A stretch of DNA of 46,729 nucleotides, from contig DAHXNE010000089.1 of assembly GCA_027366635.1 (NCBI GenBank), positions 1 to 46,729 on the forward strand, given 5' to 3'. The DNA is from Gammaproteobacteria bacterium (GTDB taxonomy: Bacteria > Pseudomonadota > Gammaproteobacteria > Steroidobacterales > Steroidobacteraceae). The position numbers and the translations under genes are program-made. Positions 1 through 8,797 of the stretch are shown here, piece by piece. The notes under the pieces were generated by a model that saw nothing but the letters and a program-made list of their open reading frames with translations, made no database searches and had not been told where the DNA came from. Numbering within the stretch: the stretch's first letter is position 1; every line of letters starts with the position of its first letter.

Positions 1-1564
1 CCGTGAAGCCGAGGTCGCGGTTCAACCCATGGCGCACGTTGTCGCCGTCGAGCATGTAGGTGTGCGCGCCGTGGGCATGCAACTCGCGCTCCACGATGTT
101 CGCGATGGTGCTCTTGCCCGAGCCGGACAGGCCCGTGAACCACAGGATCGCGGGGCGATGGCCGTTGAGGCGCACGCGCGCGGACTTGTCGACCAGCAAT
201 GCCTGACGATGGATGTTCGTGGCGCGCCGTAGACCGAAGCTGATCATGCCCGCTCCGACAGTCGCGTGCGTGAAGCGGTCGATCAGCACGAAGGCGCCGG
301 TGGCGCGGTTATCCTCGTACGCATCGAGCGCCACCGGCAATGCGGTGGCAAGATTGCAGAACCCGATCTCATTCAGCCCCAATGTCTTGGCCGCGATGTG
401 CTCGAGCGTATTGACGTCGACCTTGTGCTTCAGACTGGTGACGCGCGCCGGCACGTAGCGCGTTCCAATGCGCAGCAGATACGAGCGACCCGGGAGCATG
501 GGTTCCTCGACCATCCACAGGACCTGCGCGGCGAACTGATCGACCACCTCCGGGCGCGTCTGGGCGTGCGCCAGCACGTCGCCGCGCGCGATATCGATTT
601 CGTCCGCCAGCGTCAAGGTGACGGCGTCACCGGCGCGCGCCTCGGGCAGATCGCCGTCGGCCGTGACGATACGCTCCACTTGGCTCTCGCGGCCGGACAC
701 GGCCACCACCACCCGGTCGCCTGGCCGTACGACACCCGAGGCGACGGTGCCGGAGAAGCCACGGAAATCCGCATTGGGGCGGTTGACCCACTGCACCGGA
801 AAGCGCACCGGCTTGTCGTCGAGCCCCTCGCCGGCATCGAGAGCCTCGAGCTGCTCGATCAGCGTCGGGCCCTCGTACCAACTCATGCGCTCGGAGCGGC
901 GCACCACGTTGTCCCCGTAACGGGCCGACAGCGGAATACTGGTGATGGAGCTGAACTTCAGCGCCGCGGCGAAGCCCAGATAGTCGGCGACGATGTGGTG
1001 GAAGCGCTCCCCGGAGAATTCGGCCAGATCGATTTTGTTGACCGCAAGCACCACGTGTCTGATGCCGAGCAGAGCGCAGATGTAGCTGTGGCGGCGCGTC
1101 TGGGTGAGCACGCCCTTGCGGGCGTCGATCAGGATCACCGCCGCCTCGCAGTTGGAGGCGCCGGTGGCCATGTTGCGCGTGTACTGCTCGTGCCCCGGCG
1201 TGTCGGCCACGATGAAGGCGCGGCGCGCGGTGGCGAAGAACCGGTATGCGACATCGATGGTGATGCCCTGCTCGCGCTCGGCCTGCAACCCGTCGACCAG
1301 CAGCGCCAGGTCGAGCTCCTCGCCGGTGGTCCCATGCCTGCGGCTATCGCGCTCCAGAGCGATCAACTGATCGTCGTGGACCAATTGAGTGTCGTACAGC
1401 AGCCGACCGATGAGGGTCGACTTGCCGTCATCGACCGAGCCACAGGTCAGAAAGCGCAGCAGCGCCCGGTCCGCGGCGCTGTCCCGGCCCGCATCGGCCC
1501 GGGACGAGGCGCCGGCCGCCGGTTGCGCAGCCTCTGGCGGGCGCGTCTCAGAAGTATCCGTCAC
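1..1564 (-). CDS. cysNC: CysNC: sulfate adenylyltransferase large subunit fused to APS kinase (partial, 3' end outside window)
   Basis: GTPase subunit of ATP sulfurylase joined to adenylylsulfate kinase; it makes APS and then PAPS in the cytoplasm for sulfate assimilation. I place the start at a GTG at 1564, which overlaps the last codons of cysD. Reading from there gives an N-terminal tail rich in Ala/Pro, then the G1 loop GSVDDGKST near residue 45. The kinase P-loop GLSGSGKS starts at residue 478 (bases 133 down) in the same frame, followed by [16 protein letters not shown], typical of CysC. About 521 residues are visible; a full CysNC is usually 600-650, so roughly the last 100 are missing. 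The overlap with cysD and the cysQ gene upstream indicate one operon. The fusion is firm; the exact start is less sure because GTG is inferred. Confidence 0.93.
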   Translation of the reverse strand, partial: MTDTSETRPPEAAQPAAGASSRADAGRDSAADRALLRFLTCGSVDDGKSTLIGRLLYDTQLVHDDQLIALERDSRRHGTTGEELDLALLVDGLQAEREQGITIDVAYRFFATARRAFIVADTPGHEQYTRNMATGASNCEAAVILIDARKGVLTQTRRHSYICALLGIRHVVLAVNKIDLAEFSGERFHHIVADYLGFAAALKFSSITSIPLSARYGDNVVRRSERMSWYEGPTLIEQLEALDAGEGLDDKPVRFPVQWVNRPNADFRGFSGTVASGVVRPGDRVVVAVSGRESQVERIVTADGDLPEARAGDAVTLTLADEIDIARGDVLAHAQTRPEVVDQFAAQVLWMVEEPMLPGRSYLLRIGTRYVPARVTSLKHKVDVNTLEHIAAKTLGLNEIGFCNLATALPVALDAYEDNRATGAFVLIDRFTHATVGAGMISFGLRRATNIHRQALLVDKSARVRLNGHRPAILWFTGLSGSGKSTIANIVERELHAHGAHTYMLDGDNVRHGLNRDLGFT

Positions 1565-2489
1565 GTTTCTTCTTCTCCATTGATCCGGCCTCATCGGCAT
1601 CGATCAGCCGCCCGGAACGTTCCGAAGTGCGCGATACGAGCATCTCCTCGATGATCTCATCGAGGGTCGTGGCGCGACTCTCGATCGCAGCGGAGAGCGG
1701 ATAGCAGCCCAGGGAACGAAAACGCACCATGCGCACCTGCTCACGCTCCCCGGGCTTGAGCGGCATGCGCTCATCGTCGCGCATGATCAGCTGGCCGTCG
1801 CGCTCGATCACCGGACGCGGGGCGGCGAAGTACAGCGGCACCACCGGAATGCCCTCGGCGCGGGTGTACTGCCAGACGTCGAGCTCGGTCCAGTTGGAGA
1901 GCGGGAAGACTCGAATGGTCTCGCCCGCGTTGATCCGGGTATTGTAAAGGTTCCATAACTCCGGTCGCTGGTTGCGCGGATCCCATACGTGACCCGGCGA
2001 GCGGAACGAGAAGATGCGCTCCTTGGCGCGGCTTTGCTCCTCGTCCCGGCGCGCCCCGCCGAAGGCCGCATCGAATTGCCATTTGTCGAGCGCCTGCTTG
2101 AGCGCCTCGGTCTTCATCACCTGCGTGTGCAGCTTCGATCCGGAGCTGATGGGATTGATGCCGCGGGCGAGACCCTCGGGGTTGGTGTGCACGAGGAGCT
2201 GGACGCCGTAACGGGCGGCGATCTGATCCCGGAAGCGGATCATCGCGCGGAATTTCCAGGTCGTGTCGACGTGCAGCAGCGGGAACGGCGGCTTGCCCGG
2301 ATAGAAGGCCTTCAGCGCCAGATGCAGCATCACGCCCGAGTCCTTGCCGATCGAGTACAGCATGACCGGGTTACGGAACTCCGCGGCGACCTCGCGGATG
2401 ATGCCGATCGACTCCGACTCGAGGCGGCGCAGGTGCGGCGAGAGGGGTGCGCGCCGGGAATCGCGGGCGCTCGCGGTGGTGTCGTCCAT
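1548..2489 (-). CDS. cysD: CysD: sulfate adenylyltransferase small subunit
   Basis: Catalytic ATP-pyrophosphatase-type subunit that forms APS from ATP and sulfate together with CysN. The 313-residue product matches the family length (about 300). The N-PP-type loop [17 protein letters not shown] lies near residue 45. The family blocks [29 protein letters not shown] and [21 protein letters not shown] are all visible, and the C-terminus ends KKKRDGYF as in other CysD. The ATG at 2489 lies 6 bases after the cysQ stop, and the 3' end overlaps the cysNC start by 17 bases, which suggests co-translation of the two subunits. Confidence 0.97.
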   Translation of the reverse strand: MDDTTASARDSRRAPLSPHLRRLESESIGIIREVAAEFRNPVMLYSIGKDSGVMLHLALKAFYPGKPPFPLLHVDTTWKFRAMIRFRDQIAARYGVQLLVHTNPEGLARGINPISSGSKLHTQVMKTEALKQALDKWQFDAAFGGARRDEEQSRAKERIFSFRSPGHVWDPRNQRPELWNLYNTRINAGETIRVFPLSNWTELDVWQYTRAEGIPVVPLYFAAPRPVIERDGQLIMRDDERMPLKPGEREQVRMVRFRSLGCYPLSAAIESRATTLDEIIEEMLVSRTSERSGRLIDADEAGSMEKKKRDGYF

Positions 2490-2495
2490 TCGGGT

Positions 2496-3347
2496 TCAGG
2501 CAGCCATGGGCAGCAGCGGGAATGGCCCGCCGGCGACGAAGAAGGAATTACGGAATCCCGGCTTGCCGTAGCGCAGCGGCTCGCCATCAGGGGCCAGCAC
2601 CTGGCCGCCCGCCGCCGCCAGCACCGCGTGTCCGGCCGCGGTATCCCACTCCATGGTCGGTCCGAGGCGCGGATACAGATCCGCCTCGCCCGCGGCGACC
2701 AGGCAGAATTTCAGCGAGGAGCCGACCGAGACACGCTCTCGGACCGGGTAGCCCCCCAGGTAACTCTCGGTGTCCGGCGTGGCATGTGAGCGCGACACCA
2801 CCGCCGTCAGCCCAGCCTGAGGCGCCGCGCGCACGCGCAACGCCTGGCGCGCTCCGGCCGCGGCGCAGCGAGGCTCGGCCGGCTGCGCGCAGCGGAACGC
2901 CCGCCGCTGCTGTGTATCGCCGGCGTAGAGCATGCCCCCGACCGGCGCGTAGACCACGCCGAGCACCGGCGCGCCGGAGCGGATCAGCGCGATGTTGACC
3001 GTGAAATCCCCACGGCGCGCGATGAATTCCTTGGTGCCGTCGAGCGGGTCGACCAGGAAGAACATCGCGCCGACCGCCGGAACGTGTCCCGCAGCGCAGG
3101 ACTCTTCAGCCACCACCGGAACATCGGCAGCGATGCGGGCCAGGCTCTCGAGAATGACCGCCTCGGCGGCGCGATCCGCCGCCGTGACCGGGCTACTGTC
3201 CGCCTTGTACTCGACGGCGGCGTTGCCGCGAAGATAAATGGCATGGGCCTCCCGGCCGGCGGCCACCGCCACCGGCAGCAGCGCTTCGAGAAGCTCGGAA
3301 TCTGTGATCGGGGACACAGGATCGATCCAGTGAAAAAACCGATCCAC
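2496..3347 (-). CDS. cysQ: CysQ: 3'(2'),5'-bisphosphate nucleotidase
   Basis: Inositol-monophosphatase-fold enzyme that hydrolyses PAP to AMP, removing the inhibitory by-product of PAPS use. Metal-binding motifs are present: VAEES (residues 79-83), DPLDGTKEF (100-108) and the C-terminal WDTAAGHAVLAAAGG (near 233). Length (283) is slightly longer than the usual 250-270 because of an N-terminal extension, so a start about 14 codons in, near TDSELLEALL, is possible. It sits immediately upstream of cysD (6 bases), so PAP clearance and PAPS synthesis are probably transcribed together. Function is strongly supported by motifs and neighbours. Confidence 0.93.
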   Translation of the reverse strand: MDRFFHWIDPVSPITDSELLEALLPVAVAAGREAHAIYLRGNAAVEYKADSSPVTAADRAAEAVILESLARIAADVPVVAEESCAAGHVPAVGAMFFLVDPLDGTKEFIARRGDFTVNIALIRSGAPVLGVVYAPVGGMLYAGDTQQRRAFRCAQPAEPRCAAAGARQALRVRAAPQAGLTAVVSRSHATPDTESYLGGYPVRERVSVGSSLKFCLVAAGEADLYPRLGPTMEWDTAAGHAVLAAAGGQVLAPDGEPLRYGKPGFRNSFFVAGGPFPLLPMAA

Positions 3348-3358
3348 AGTCTACACAA

Positions 3359-3389
3359 TGCGCCGTCCGGCTGACTGCCGGGCGGCGCA
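3359..3389 (-). terminator. Hairpin after ald, probable terminator
   Basis: A 13-base-pair GC-rich inverted repeat (arms 3359-3371 and 3377-3389, one wobble pair, 5-base loop) lies in the 84-base gap between the ald stop and the cysQ start. Read on the minus strand it is followed by TTGTGT, a weak T-rich tract. It could end ald transcription and separate it from the cys operon. The short T tract makes this tentative. Confidence 0.45.
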
Positions 3390-3431
3390 CGGTCCGCCAG
3401 AATTTCCGGTTATGTCCTCAGGCGCGCATGC

Positions 3432-4544
3432 TCAGCCGGCGCGGATCGGCGCTGGGGCGAGCGGCAGGCCGAGCGACCCCGCCACCGCCGCGTGGGTAAT
3501 CGCGCCGGCGTAAACATTCAGCCCCGCAGCGAAACCCGCGTCGCGCCGCAGCGCTTCTTCCCAGCCGAGGTCGGCAAGCTGGCGCACGTACGGCAAGGTG
3601 GCATTGGTGAGTGCGAACGTCGAGGTACGCGCCACCGCGCCGGGCATGTTCGCGACGCAATAGTGCACCACGCCGTCGACGACGAAAGTCGGCTCGGCGT
3701 GAGTCGTCGCTTTGCTGGTCTCGAAGCAACCGCCCTGATCGATGGCGATGTCGACGAGCACCGAGCCGGGCTGCATGTTCGCGAGCATGGCGCGCGTGAC
3801 CAGCTTCGGGGCCGCCGCCCCGGCGATCAGTACCGCCCCGATCACCAAGTCTGCCGCCGCGACCAGCCGCTCGATTGTCGCGGTCGTCGAATACGCGGTG
3901 CGCAGCGATGAGCCGAACTGCTCGGAGAGTTGGCGCAGCCGCTCGAGCGAGCGGTCGACCACCGTCACGTCGGCGTGCATACCGACGGCCATTTGCGCGG
4001 CATGGGTACCGGCGACCCCACCGCCCAGGATGACGACCTTCGCCGGCAATACACCCGGGACGCCCCCGAGCAGCACACCGCACCCGCCATTGGCCTTCTG
4101 CAGACAGGTGGCGCCGACCTGTACCGACATGCGGCCGGCCACTTCGCTCATGGGGGTCAGCAACGGCAGTCCCCCGTTGCGCACGACGGTCTCGTAGGCG
4201 ATGGCCGTGGCGCCGGATTTCATCAAGGCGCGCGCCTGGTTCGGATCGGGCGCCAGATGCAGATAGGTGAAAAGCACCTGACCGCGGCGCAGCATCGTGC
4301 ACTCGGCCGGCTGCGGCTCCTTCACCTTCACGACCAGATCGGCGCCGGCAAACACCTCGGCCGCGCTCGGCACGATCCGGGCGCCGACCGCCTGGTAGAG
4401 CGCATCGGGAAACCCGATACCCAGTCCGGCACCGGCCTGGATCAGCACCTCATGGCCCGCGCCGGTAAGCTCGCGCACTCCTGCCGGCACCAGCCCGACC
4501 CGATATTCGTGAATCTTGATCTCGCTTGGAACGCCGATTCGCAT
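3432..4544 (-). CDS. ald: Alanine dehydrogenase
   Basis: NAD-dependent enzyme interconverting L-alanine and pyruvate plus ammonia. The 370-residue length is exactly the family norm. The N-terminus MRIGVPSEIKIHEYRVGL, the block TYLHLAPD with the catalytic His, and the Rossmann motif ILGGGVAGTHAAQMAVGM (near residue 172) are diagnostic. The C-terminal NATLPYVRQLADLGWEEAL is also typical. Divergent from an Lrp/AsnC regulator 137 bases away; that pairing is common for ald, and the regulator is the obvious candidate for alanine-responsive control. Confidence 0.96.
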   Translation of the reverse strand: MRIGVPSEIKIHEYRVGLVPAGVRELTGAGHEVLIQAGAGLGIGFPDALYQAVGARIVPSAAEVFAGADLVVKVKEPQPAECTMLRRGQVLFTYLHLAPDPNQARALMKSGATAIAYETVVRNGGLPLLTPMSEVAGRMSVQVGATCLQKANGGCGVLLGGVPGVLPAKVVILGGGVAGTHAAQMAVGMHADVTVVDRSLERLRQLSEQFGSSLRTAYSTTATIERLVAAADLVIGAVLIAGAAAPKLVTRAMLANMQPGSVLVDIAIDQGGCFETSKATTHAEPTFVVDGVVHYCVANMPGAVARTSTFALTNATLPYVRQLADLGWEEALRRDAGFAAGLNVYAGAITHAAVAGSLGLPLAPAPIRAG

Positions 4545-4681
4545 GGGACTCTCCGCCAGGATGGAATGCGTCCAGAGCTTAAGGACCGCAGTCGGCGCGG
4601 GCTTGCGAATTACGCGCTAAAATGTCATTCAGCCGCATAATCTGCCCAATGAGCGCACTAATATGGCAGACTCTTGCCACC
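4545..4681. promoter_or_regulatory. Divergent ald/lrp control region
   Basis: A 137-base AT-richer gap separates two divergent genes. On the plus strand a -10-like TAATAT lies at 4659-4664. Two inverted repeats surround it: TCTGCC (4641-4646) with GGCAGA (4665-4670), and TGGCA (4664-4668) with TGCCA (4675-4679). These are candidate operators for the AsnC/Lrp protein acting on its own gene and on ald. No convincing -35 was found, so the promoter assignment is weak. Confidence 0.4.
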
Positions 4682-5143
4682 ATGAGCCTTGATCGTTACG
4701 ATCACGCCATTTTGCGGCGGTTGCAGCAGGATGCGCGCATCACCAACGCGCGCTTGGCCGGGGAGGTCAGCCTGTCGGAGTCCGCCTGCCTGCGGCGGGT
4801 CAAATCACTCGAAGAATCCGGCCTCGTCCAGGGGTACACCGCGATCATCGACCAGCACAAGGCCGGCTATCCGGTCAACGTGTTCGTCAATATCACCCTC
4901 GACCGCCAGAGCCAGTCCGGGCTCGAGGCCTTCGAGGCCGCGGTCCGCAAAATCCCCCAGGTGATGGAGTGCTACTTGATGACCGGAGAGCACGACTACC
5001 TGCTGCGCCTGGTGGTGGCCGATCTCGATGACTTCGAGCGCATCCACAGCCAGCACCTCACGCGCCTACCGAGTGTGGTGCGCATCCAGTCGAGCTTCGC
5101 CATGCGCACGGTCACGCGCTCCGCCGTGCTGCCGGTACGCTAG
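4682..5143 (+). CDS. Lrp/AsnC-family transcriptional regulator
   Basis: Leucine-responsive-type regulator of 153 residues, the normal family size. The N-terminal winged helix-turn-helix (residues 1-60) reads LDRYDHAILRRLQQDARI followed by LAGEVSLSESACLRRVKSLE. The C-terminal RAM ligand-binding domain (about 65-145) includes MECYLMTGEHDYLLRLVV. The frame is open upstream to 4622, but the ATG at 4682 matches the family N-terminus and leaves room for a promoter. Being divergent from ald, it probably regulates alanine catabolism; this target is inferred from position only. Confidence 0.92.
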   Translation: MSLDRYDHAILRRLQQDARITNARLAGEVSLSESACLRRVKSLEESGLVQGYTAIIDQHKAGYPVNVFVNITLDRQSQSGLEAFEAAVRKIPQVMECYLMTGEHDYLLRLVVADLDDFERIHSQHLTRLPSVVRIQSSFAMRTVTRSAVLPVR

Positions 5144-5502
5144 CGCCTCGGGGGGGCGTCGCGCACAACCGAACGAGTTCCTCGAGCTCCGCGGTGCTAA
5201 ACGCTGCGACCCCAAAAGGTGTCGCAGGTCTTGGAATAAGAGCATGGAAATGTGAGTGCGCAGCGGTTCACGACCGCGACCTCAACTCAGCGCGAAACAG
5301 CCTGGTAGCGGGACGTCGCCGTCTTGCAGAACGAATTCTCGCCCGCGCCGCGCAAGCGGCGGCCTGAGCAGGCCGAGAGCGAGGAGGACCTCAGCAGACC
5401 ATCACAGGAGCTACCGCGGGCCGGCGCGACATCGGCTCTGAGCTCAGGCCATTGTCCGCGCGCAGGAGCCGTCACACTCACTGCCAGCGGGATGCAAGCG
5501 CG
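5144..5502. other. Intergenic region with one hairpin, no supported gene
   Basis: No reading frame here has family-like content. Just after the regulator gene, CTGCGAC (5204-5210) and GTCGCAG (5221-5227) form a perfect 7-base stem around an A-rich loop. There is no T tract, so it is at best a weak terminator. The remainder separates two converging genes and shows no further structure I can support. Confidence 0.5.
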
Positions 5503-6675
5503 TTACGAAAGATCGGGCTCTGCGCAGTAGCGCAGAATGTAATCGCGGGCGGCATCGCGCAGACGCACCGCTGCGCAGAACATACTGCCGTCGGGACACT
5601 CGAGCGGGGCACCCATCGTGATCGTGACGGGGCGGCGCCGCAGCAGCACCTGCCCGTCGCGCAAGATCGAGCGAGTCCCCCGCAGCGCAACCGGAATGAC
5701 CGGCACGCGGGCCCCCGCCGCAACTTGGAACGCGCCCAGATGAAAGGGCCGCAACCCGGCGGCAGCGGTGAACGTGCCCTCGGGAAACACCACCAGGCTG
5801 TCACGTGTCATGTCGAGCGCCGGATCGGCGCGCGCGCCGCCGCTTTCAATCGGCTCGGTGCGCTCGATGAAGATCGCGCCTAGTTTGCGCAGCCACGCAC
5901 CGAGCAATGGAACGTGGGCCAGCCAGCTGGTCGCAACGAAGCGATGCGGAGCGCGCAACACGGCCAGGACCATGATGGCGTCCATGTAGCTGCAATGGTT
6001 TGCCACGAGCACATGCGGATACGGCGGATCGGCCGCGAACGGACCGGCGGACAAGGGTATGCCGCAGATGCGAACCAACCAACGTGCCGACCGGTGCGTC
6101 ACATCCCAGGCCCGCCGCCGGCCTGGCACCAGCAACGCCGCGACACAGGCCGGAATACCGATGAGCGCGACGGCCAGCCAGGCGAACACCCCATATACAA
6201 CGTGTGCACAGCGCCGCCATCCGACGTCCATCCGTGGCCCGTTAGCAACGTCACTGTTCGTATCGGCGTGGGCATCCTCGCGCTGGCCGTCCGCGCGTGA
6301 ACCCGCCGCTGCGGCAAACGCGCGCGGGTTCCTCTTCTGCCCGGTAGGCCGCCGCATCGGCGCTGCACCGCATGCCCTGAGCAGATCATCGACCGTATCG
6401 AGAGTTGCGAGCGTGGCCTGCGGCAGCTTCAGGCACAGGCGATCCTCGAGCCGGCGCCCCAATTCGATGCGCGCGAGGCTGTCAATGCCAAGGTCGCGAT
6501 CGAGGTTGCTGCCGCAACCGAGGGCATCGCCCGGCGGCCGCCCACGGTGCAACTGCGCATACAGCGCAGCAACCGCGGCAAGGACGGCTTCGGCGCGGAT
6601 CGGGCGCGCATCGGCCGCGAGAGCCCCGGACCTCGTGGGCGCGCCGACCGGCGGGCTTGGCGGGAAATTCGTCAT
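5503..6675 (-). CDS. Acyl carrier protein domain fused to PlsC-type acyltransferase
   Basis: A 390-residue protein with two clear parts. Residues about 25-100 are a phosphopantetheine carrier domain with the attachment motif DLGIDSLARIEL (Ser66). After a low-complexity linker (110-150) comes a hydrophobic membrane segment (about 158-183). Residues about 190-370 are a lysophospholipid acyltransferase domain with the HX4D motif HCSYMD (227-232) and FPEGT (297-301). The natural reading is that the tethered carrier delivers an acyl chain to a lysolipid at the inner membrane. The substrate is unknown. It lies 196 bases downstream of the arn cluster's last gene on the same strand, so shared transcription is possible but not shown. 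Both domains are convincing; the combination is unusual. Confidence 0.85.
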   Translation of the reverse strand: MTNFPPSPPVGAPTRSGALAADARPIRAEAVLAAVAALYAQLHRGRPPGDALGCGSNLDRDLGIDSLARIELGRRLEDRLCLKLPQATLATLDTVDDLLRACGAAPMRRPTGQKRNPRAFAAAAGSRADGQREDAHADTNSDVANGPRMDVGWRRCAHVVYGVFAWLAVALIGIPACVAALLVPGRRRAWDVTHRSARWLVRICGIPLSAGPFAADPPYPHVLVANHCSYMDAIMVLAVLRAPHRFVATSWLAHVPLLGAWLRKLGAIFIERTEPIESGGARADPALDMTRDSLVVFPEGTFTAAAGLRPFHLGAFQVAAGARVPVIPVALRGTRSILRDGQVLLRRRPVTITMGAPLECPDGSMFCAAVRLRDAARDYILRYCAEPDLS

Positions 6676-6871
6676 CCATTTCTGCCTGAAGTCGGGAAAT
6701 TCCTCCTGATCGAGCGCCCAAGGCTGCGACCCCGATCACTGACTTCTCCGACGCCATCGAGCGCAGCTGTCGGGCGCATCTCACCGAGTGCATAGTGCGC
6801 CAGGTTCCACGCGCTCGCAATGTCCGGGCCGCCGCAGCGCCGAGCGGCGCGACAAGCACCGCGCAGACTGT

Positions 6872-7870
6872 TCAAACACGCAGCGCGATTTTCCCGATGT
6901 GGGCGCCGGACTCCATCAACGCATGCGCGCCGGCCGCGTCGGCCAGCGGAAAGGTTGCGTGGATCGGCAGTCGGAGCGACTGCGACTCGATCAACGGCCA
7001 GATCTCGCGGCGCAGCGCCGCACCGATCCGGCCCTTGCGCACGGTGGTCTGCGCCCGAAGCGTCGAGCCGCCGATCATCAGCCGCTTCACCATCAGTTGC
7101 GTCAGATCGATCTCGGCCATGCGGCCGCCCAGCGTGGCGATGATCGCGATCCGGCCGTCGGGGGCGGCCGCCGCGATATCGCGCGCGATGTAATCCCCGC
7201 CGACCATGTCCAGGATGACATCGGCACCCTTGCCTGCCGTGGCCGCCGCGGTCGCGGCCACGAAATCCTCCTGTTTGTAGTTGATCGTGGCATCCGCGCC
7301 AAGCGCCGAGCATGCGGCGCATTTCTCGGCGCTACCGGCCGTGACGATGACGCGGGCGCCATATGCCTTGCCGAGCACAATGGCGGTAACGCCGATTCCG
7401 CTCGATCCCCCGTGGACCAGCAGCCACTCCCCGGGCCGCAGGCGCGCTCGCTGGAAGACGTTGTAATAGACGGTAAACACCGTCTCCGGAAGCACCGCGG
7501 CCTCCTCCAATGAGAGATTGCCGGGCACCGGCAGGCATTGCACGGCCGGCGCCACGGCATACTCGGCGTAGCCGCCGCCGGCGATCAGGGCACACACCCG
7601 ATCGCCCGCGGACCAATTGCGCACCTGCGATCCCACCCGCGCCACTTCGCCCGCAACCTCCAGGCCTGGGATATCGCTCGCACCGGGCGGCGGTGGATAC
7701 AAGCCCCGGCGCTGCAAAACGTCCGGACGGTTGACCCCGGCCGCCGCCACCCGGATCAACACCTCGCGCGGTCCCGGCTGCGGCATGGGCCGGCGCGCCG
7801 GCCGCAGCGCTTGCGGACCACCCGGCGCCACGATTTGCACGACATCGATACTTGCGGGCAATTCACTCAT
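6872..7870 (-). CDS. NAD(P)H quinone oxidoreductase, PIG3/QOR type
   Basis: Medium-chain dehydrogenase/reductase of 332 residues lacking the catalytic zinc ligands. The N-terminal GroES-like part has AAAGVNRPDVLQRRGLYPPP and PGLEVAGEV, signatures of the PIG3-type quinone oxidoreductases. The Rossmann segment LVHGGSSGIGVTAIVLGKA lies near residue 145. The ATG at 7870 overlaps the arnD stop by 4 bases; a longer frame to 8014 would run through arnD and is rejected. This coupling puts it at the end of the arn operon, although it has no known step in L-Ara4N synthesis. Confidence 0.9.
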   Translation of the reverse strand: MSELPASIDVVQIVAPGGPQALRPARRPMPQPGPREVLIRVAAAGVNRPDVLQRRGLYPPPPGASDIPGLEVAGEVARVGSQVRNWSAGDRVCALIAGGGYAEYAVAPAVQCLPVPGNLSLEEAAVLPETVFTVYYNVFQRARLRPGEWLLVHGGSSGIGVTAIVLGKAYGARVIVTAGSAEKCAACSALGADATINYKQEDFVAATAAATAGKGADVILDMVGGDYIARDIAAAAPDGRIAIIATLGGRMAEIDLTQLMVKRLMIGGSTLRAQTTVRKGRIGAALRREIWPLIESQSLRLPIHATFPLADAAGAHALMESGAHIGKIALRV

Positions 7871-8769
7871 ACGCTGGCCTCCCCTTGCAATGCGAGCCTG
7901 CCGGCACGCCCGGGCACCGTGCCGGACTCGATCGGGCAGCGTCGCAGGCGACCGAGATCCAATCCGGCAGCATAGGTTGCCAGGTCGGTCAGCACCACAC
8001 CTCGCGCGCGCCACCGGGCGAGCAGCCGCTGGAAGCCCGGCCGATATGCCCCGCCTTCGAGTTCGGCGTGCAGGGTGAACACGTGGTCGCTGGGCGTCTC
8101 GGTCAGCGCCAACAGGTGGTCAATCGGATCGACCCCGCGCAGATCCGGCCGGCCGATCAGCTCATCGAGCGTCGGCAGCGTGGTGGGCAATTGCGGAACC
8201 GGGATCTCCCGGCCGTCTACGACCGGGACGAACGGACCGACACCGCGCGTGTCGGATGCGTAGCGGAAACCGGCCTCGGCCTCGAGCTCCGGGACGAAGC
8301 GATTGACCTGCCAGCCGGCCGCACCGTGCGACTCGGGGACCCGCCCGAAGATCCTGACGAACTCCTGGCGCGCGAGCCACAGTTGGCGCCGAGTCCACGG
8401 CGCATTCGCACGCGCCACGCCATCCTGCCACTTGACGTGATCCCAGGTGTGCACGCCCACCTCGAAGCCGCGGGCGGCAACCGTCCGCAGCACCGACTCG
8501 CAGCGCCGTCCGATCCGCGGACCCGGCAGTAACACCCCGTAGAGCAGCGTGCGCAGTCCGTAATGACTCGCGACCGACGTCCGCCGCACCTTGCCGAGGA
8601 AGCCGCGGCGCAAGACTCGCTTGATCGCTCGACCGGTGTGATCGGGGCCCAGGCTGAACAGAAAGGTCGCGCGCGCACCGGCGCTCTCGAGTGTGTCCAT
8701 AAGACTCGGGACGCCTTCGAGCGTGCCCCGGTACGTATCGACATCGATCTTCAGCGCAATGGTGCTCAT
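7867..8769 (-). CDS. arnD: ArnD: deformylase of undecaprenyl-phosphate-4-formamido-arabinose
   Basis: Polysaccharide-deacetylase (NodB) fold enzyme that removes the formyl group from the lipid-linked sugar before flipping, so polymyxin-resistance L-Ara4N can be made. The 300-residue length matches ArnD. The metal-binding start KIDVDTYRG, the VGVHTWDHVKWQD block and SHGAAGWQ are all typical of ArnD. Its 3' end overlaps the next gene (ATGA), and it lies 28 bases after the formyltransferase gene in the operon. Confidence 0.95.
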   Translation of the reverse strand: MSTIALKIDVDTYRGTLEGVPSLMDTLESAGARATFLFSLGPDHTGRAIKRVLRRGFLGKVRRTSVASHYGLRTLLYGVLLPGPRIGRRCESVLRTVAARGFEVGVHTWDHVKWQDGVARANAPWTRRQLWLARQEFVRIFGRVPESHGAAGWQVNRFVPELEAEAGFRYASDTRGVGPFVPVVDGREIPVPQLPTTLPTLDELIGRPDLRGVDPIDHLLALTETPSDHVFTLHAELEGGAYRPGFQRLLARWRARGVVLTDLATYAAGLDLGRLRRCPIESGTVPGRAGRLALQGEASV

Positions 8770-8797
8770 GGGCCCTTCAGCGCGGCGCGGATCGCCC

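Noticed and set aside
266..1654. 462-codon plus-strand frame
   Set aside because: Exact antisense of cysNC; the minus-strand frame carries both P-loops in phase.
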